The translations under genes and the position numbers were made by a program. Below are positions 61,156-64,000 of a DNA stretch of 64,000 nucleotides, piece after piece. Under the pieces are notes generated by a model. That model was not told the origin of the DNA, made no database searches, and saw only the letters and a list, made by a program, of their open reading frames with translations. Source of the DNA: Piper betle (taxonomy: Eukaryota > Streptophyta > Magnoliopsida > Piperales > Piperaceae); NCBI GenBank assembly GCA_033002965.1, contig JAURVB010014818.1, positions 39,797 to 103,796 of the forward strand, read 5' to 3'. The stretch's first letter is position 1. Every line of letters begins with the position of its first letter.

Positions 61156-62619
61156 ATGTCGGTATTTAGTCAAACAAAATGTCTAAATAAGGCATCTCCT
61201 AGTAATATGACGACTAAAGATATAAGGATAGATGAAATTATAGACATAAATAAAAATTTGGATTTATATAATAAAAAACAATTAACGGAATTAGATCCTA
61301 AGATACTTTATCAATTAGGAACTTTTAATTTTAATACTCAAGTAATAAATACAACTAGGGCAGTAAGTATAAGCTGTACTGGAACAGAGGTAGTAAATAT
61401 AGATTTATTCCATCCAGCGACGTTAAGTAAGATATTAAAAACTGGAAAAACTATTGCTCATATAGGCCTGATAGTCATAGGAGTAAAAGGATTAACAAGA
61501 CAAGGCATAGGAGCCAAAACTTTAATATTAATATATGATGGATGCTGGACAATAGATACTAAAAGAGCTATAATAGTAGGGGAAGAAGTAGACATGAATG
61601 AAAGAGGTAGTTTGTTATATTGTGCCCCCCATTTGCTAAAAAGTATAAAAGATCTAAAACATCTTAAAATTGGGGTGCAAACTAAAGGATATGAAAATTA
61701 TTTAGGAGATAACTTAAATCTTAGTATAACAGTATTAGGAAAATTGATGATTTCTACAGGGACATATTATAAGCTTAATATAGAAGGAGTTATATAGTCA
61801 TTAGCCACTGAAGGAGTAAAAATGATAAATCCTATGCAAATTCGCGGAGGTGAACTGGCAGGATTAGAATGAGATTTAAGTAAACATGTCAATACAAAAG
61901 ATAAAGTAATAAGAACGGCAAAAAGCATAATATATGAAAATACTAAAGGAGGATACTCTATGAGGTTCACAGAATACTCTACCAAGGTGAAGGAGGAACA
62001 ACCTGAAGAACAAGAGGAATTTGCCTTGGTAAACCATGAATATAAATTAAAAAAAAAAGATGAAAGAAGCATAGAATGGTATGAAAGACAAAACATTCTA
62101 TTAGAAAGAAAATTAGAGGAAATAATAAGACAAAAAGAAAGAGAAGAAAAACGACAAAGACAATCTACTATAGATAGAATCAAAGTAATAGAAGAATTAC
62201 CTCAAAAATTAAATGAAGATCAATGGTATTGGCATGAATCAGAAAGTGATGATAATGGAGAATCAGAGAATAATGAAATAATGGAACAATTTTTAAATGA
62301 CTGTCAGCAGGTATGCCTAAATGATGAAGAAATAGAAATAAGGACTAAAGAAGTATTAAACACTAGTATAAGACCAATAAATATAAGGGAGCACTTTGAT
62401 GAAATAATTTTAGAAATTTATGCCTTAGGAAAATTAAGACCAGAAGAGATAGAAGAAGCATTAAACGAAAAATATAATTTGGCCCTGATGGATGATATTG
62501 AAAAAGGGAAGATTCCCCTATCAGACTTAGAAAAATCCCAATATCCCGAACCTGATACTGCATATATGATGGCTATAGGAGAAGCTTCCAAAAACCAAAA
62601 AGAGACTTTGAGGAAGTAA
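61156..62619 (+). pseudogene. Pararetroviral movement-protein-like region and following linker, broken
   Basis: A single frame from the ATG at 61156 to TAA at 62617-62619 carries two internal stops: TAG at 61795-61797 and TGA at 61870-61872. The first 213 codons resemble the 30K-type cell-to-cell movement domain of caulimovirids in position and pattern, with hydrophobic beta-strand-like segments and a central Asp-Gly. The part after 61960 is highly charged with Glu/Lys/Arg-rich coiled-coil-like sequence. It cannot be expressed whole as it stands. The movement-protein call rests on order and pattern and is moderately sure. Confidence 0.6.
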
Positions 62620-62705
62620 GAAGTAGGGGAATAGAGGGAAAAAATGAAAGACCCCCTTGGGAAGAACCTAAATATAAATATCAAGATAGTGCTCCAACAT
62701 ATAGT

Positions 62706-63455
62706 GTGGGAAGTAGACTTCCAATTGAACACATCCATAGTGAAGACATGTTAATATTTGAAAAATCATCACCTCAATTATGGCCAGGTGAAGTAATGAT
62801 GTGGGAACAAAATGCTATAAAAAATTGGCATATACATTCAAAACCAGAAATGGATCTGTTTAGCTTTCTGGAAACATCTTTAGGAACAACTGCCTTAGGG
62901 ATATGGCAAAGCAAAAAGAAAGCTCATCCACAACTAGAAAATGAGGTCAAAACATTAGGAAATAATCCATATAATTTCACAAGTTTTACGAGAACGATGA
63001 TTTTAGGAATAGATCCCGCTAGAGAAAATACTGTAATACAAGATACTGCCATAAGAAATTTAGAACAGTTAACAATAAAATCCTTCAATTATATAACACC
63101 CTTTAGTATAGATTTTGTTTCATTAATAGCTAAAGCTGGAAAAGCATTTGATGAAGAGCTATGTAATAAATACTTCATAAAATTACCAGGAGATTTAGGA
63201 TGGCAAATACATGAAAATTGGATGGAAGGATACAAAGATGTAGATGGACTAGGAATCGGACCAAGAGTGCAATTTACTTACATGTACCTACAAGAAAGAT
63301 GTAAAGAAGTGGCCTTACATGAACAAATTAAAAGACAATCTTATAATTTCTGTCAAAGAGCAATTTATGGACCACAACAATATAGAAGTAAAAATCCATA
63401 TTTAAAAAGAAAAAGATTGAGAAGATCTACAGCTTTTAATAAGGACAGGTGGTAA
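62706..63455 (+). pseudogene. Pararetroviral capsid-like region, broken
   Basis: Open for 249 codons in a frame different from the preceding region, so a frame change lies at about 62590-62700. It is a basic, Trp- and Tyr-containing region ending in a Lys/Arg-rich tail, directly before the zinc knuckle, as in caulimovirid capsid proteins. It ends at TAA 63453-63455, created by the 16-bp duplication at 63438-63469. Confidence 0.6.
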
Positions 63456-63469
63456 TAAGGACAGGTGGT
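63438..63469. repeat. 16-bp tandem duplication in the pararetrovirus
   Basis: Two perfect copies of AATAAGGACAGGTGGT (63438-63453, 63454-63469). Because 16 is not a multiple of 3, it shifts the frame and places a TAA at the junction, separating the capsid-like region from the zinc knuckle. Confidence 0.95.
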
Positions 63470-64000
63470 ACAATAAAAGAAATAAAACATATGTAAAAAG
63501 GATATCGACAAGAAAATGCCAGTGCTTTATTTGTGGAAATGAAAACCACTTGGCTAATGCATGTCCTAAAAAACAAAATAATAGAGAAAGAGCGGCATTA
63601 ATAGAAAATTTGGATGAAGATATAGTATCTATAGACTCTAATGATGAATCGGTATATAGTATTATAACAGAATTAAATTATTCAGATGTAAATTCGTCCC
63701 AATTTACTTTTATAAATGAACAAGAAGAATGTGAAGAGCATAACTGGGAAAGAGGCAAAGGAAGTGATAGTACTCCTTGCAGTATATGTACATTATATCC
63801 TGAACTAAGAAGAAGGTATAGGTGTGTAAACTGTATGAAGGAAATGTGTTTTATTTGCATAAAAAAATTATATAATATAGACACGAATCTGAAAACCCCA
63901 AAAATAGAAAAGATAAAGATAGAAGTACTTGATGAAAAAATAGAAAAATTTGAAATAAAAATTAATTATTTAGAATTAAGGATCAACATCTTAGAACAAC
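63470..64000 (+). pseudogene. Pararetroviral zinc-knuckle region, incomplete at window end
   Basis: A frame without stops runs to the window end. A CCHC knuckle with spacing C-x2-C-x4-H-x4-C starts at 63523, the caulimovirid capsid-associated RNA-binding type. A second Cys-rich cluster (CxxC ... CxxC ... CxxC, about 63779-63858) follows, and then a Lys/Glu-rich coiled-coil-like segment. The second cluster is beyond the simple single knuckle of most caulimovirids. Confidence 0.6.

Larger units (their letters stand above)
60788..64000 (+). mobile_element. Endogenous caulimovirid (plant pararetrovirus), decayed, runs off the window
   Basis: TGGTATCAGAGC at 60804-60815 is complementary to the 3' end of initiator tRNA-Met, the minus-strand primer site of caulimovirids (and of many LTR retrotransposons). 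It is followed by a leader and then, in the caulimovirid order, a movement-protein-like region, a capsid-like region and a CCHC zinc knuckle. Codon use is very A-rich, unlike the host genes. No LTR is seen upstream, and the leading region is not Gag-like as in a retrotransposon. The protease/RT/RNase H part would lie beyond the window. Multiple breaks show it is an old, non-functional copy. The genus cannot be set from this part; a single-polyprotein layout such as petuvirus- or florendovirus-like groups is possible. Confidence 0.75.

Overview
The window is nuclear DNA from a flowering plant. Genes are intron-split with GT-AG junctions, first coding exons are GC-rich inside AT-rich intergenic DNA, and there are plant-only families (BAM9-type beta-amylase, NPF transporter, RABA5 GTPase), a telo-box/site-II ribosomal-protein promoter and a decayed plant pararetrovirus. 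The GC-rich first exons (BAM9, Rab, OXA1 leader) hint at a monocot; this is an inference and the species cannot be named. Nothing bacterial is present.

Layout. 1-800: fragment of a dispersed GC-rich repeat. 1817-3289: broken SKP1-like gene whose intron holds a (TA)n tract and an inverted-repeat element. 3943-6977 (-): BAM9-like beta-amylase. 7980-19800 (-): tandem duplication of importin subunit beta-1; the left copy has a 1-nt frameshift and the right copy is intact. 21236-23412 (+): aspartate carbamoyltransferase gene with a nonsense codon and a 1-nt deletion. 25889-29012 (+): RABA5-type Rab GTPase. 29890-31900 (+): ribosomal protein eL32. 33010-33425: relic of a duplicated NPF gene. 34524-35452: MULE-like element with a 10-bp target duplication. 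38805-42340 (+): NPF (NRT1/PTR) transporter. 42870-43850 (-): ARM-repeat/U-box pseudogene.

43990-57430 is built around an OXA1 mitochondrial insertase gene (-). Its 3' flank was duplicated in tandem (44040-48055 and 49590-52825). Each copy carries a U5 spliceosomal snRNA gene on the minus strand, recognised from the invariant U5 loop 1, an Sm site, a 3' hairpin and a plant snRNA promoter (USE plus TATA at Pol II spacing). Between the two copies lie GC-rich transposon-like modules and an orphan AT-rich coding fragment. 59622-60470 is a second MULE-like element with a 10-bp target duplication. From about 60788 to the window end there is an endogenous caulimovirid: initiator-tRNA primer site, movement-protein-like region, capsid-like region and zinc-finger region. 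It is broken by in-frame stops, a frame change and a 16-bp tandem duplication.

The live genes are mostly housekeeping: nuclear import, mitochondrial membrane insertion, translation, splicing RNA, vesicle traffic and starch-related functions. They are unrelated neighbours and do not form a pathway cluster. The theme of the window is repeated local duplication followed by decay (importin-beta, NPF, OXA1/U5, SKP1, ATCase), mixed with non-autonomous DNA transposons and a dead pararetrovirus.
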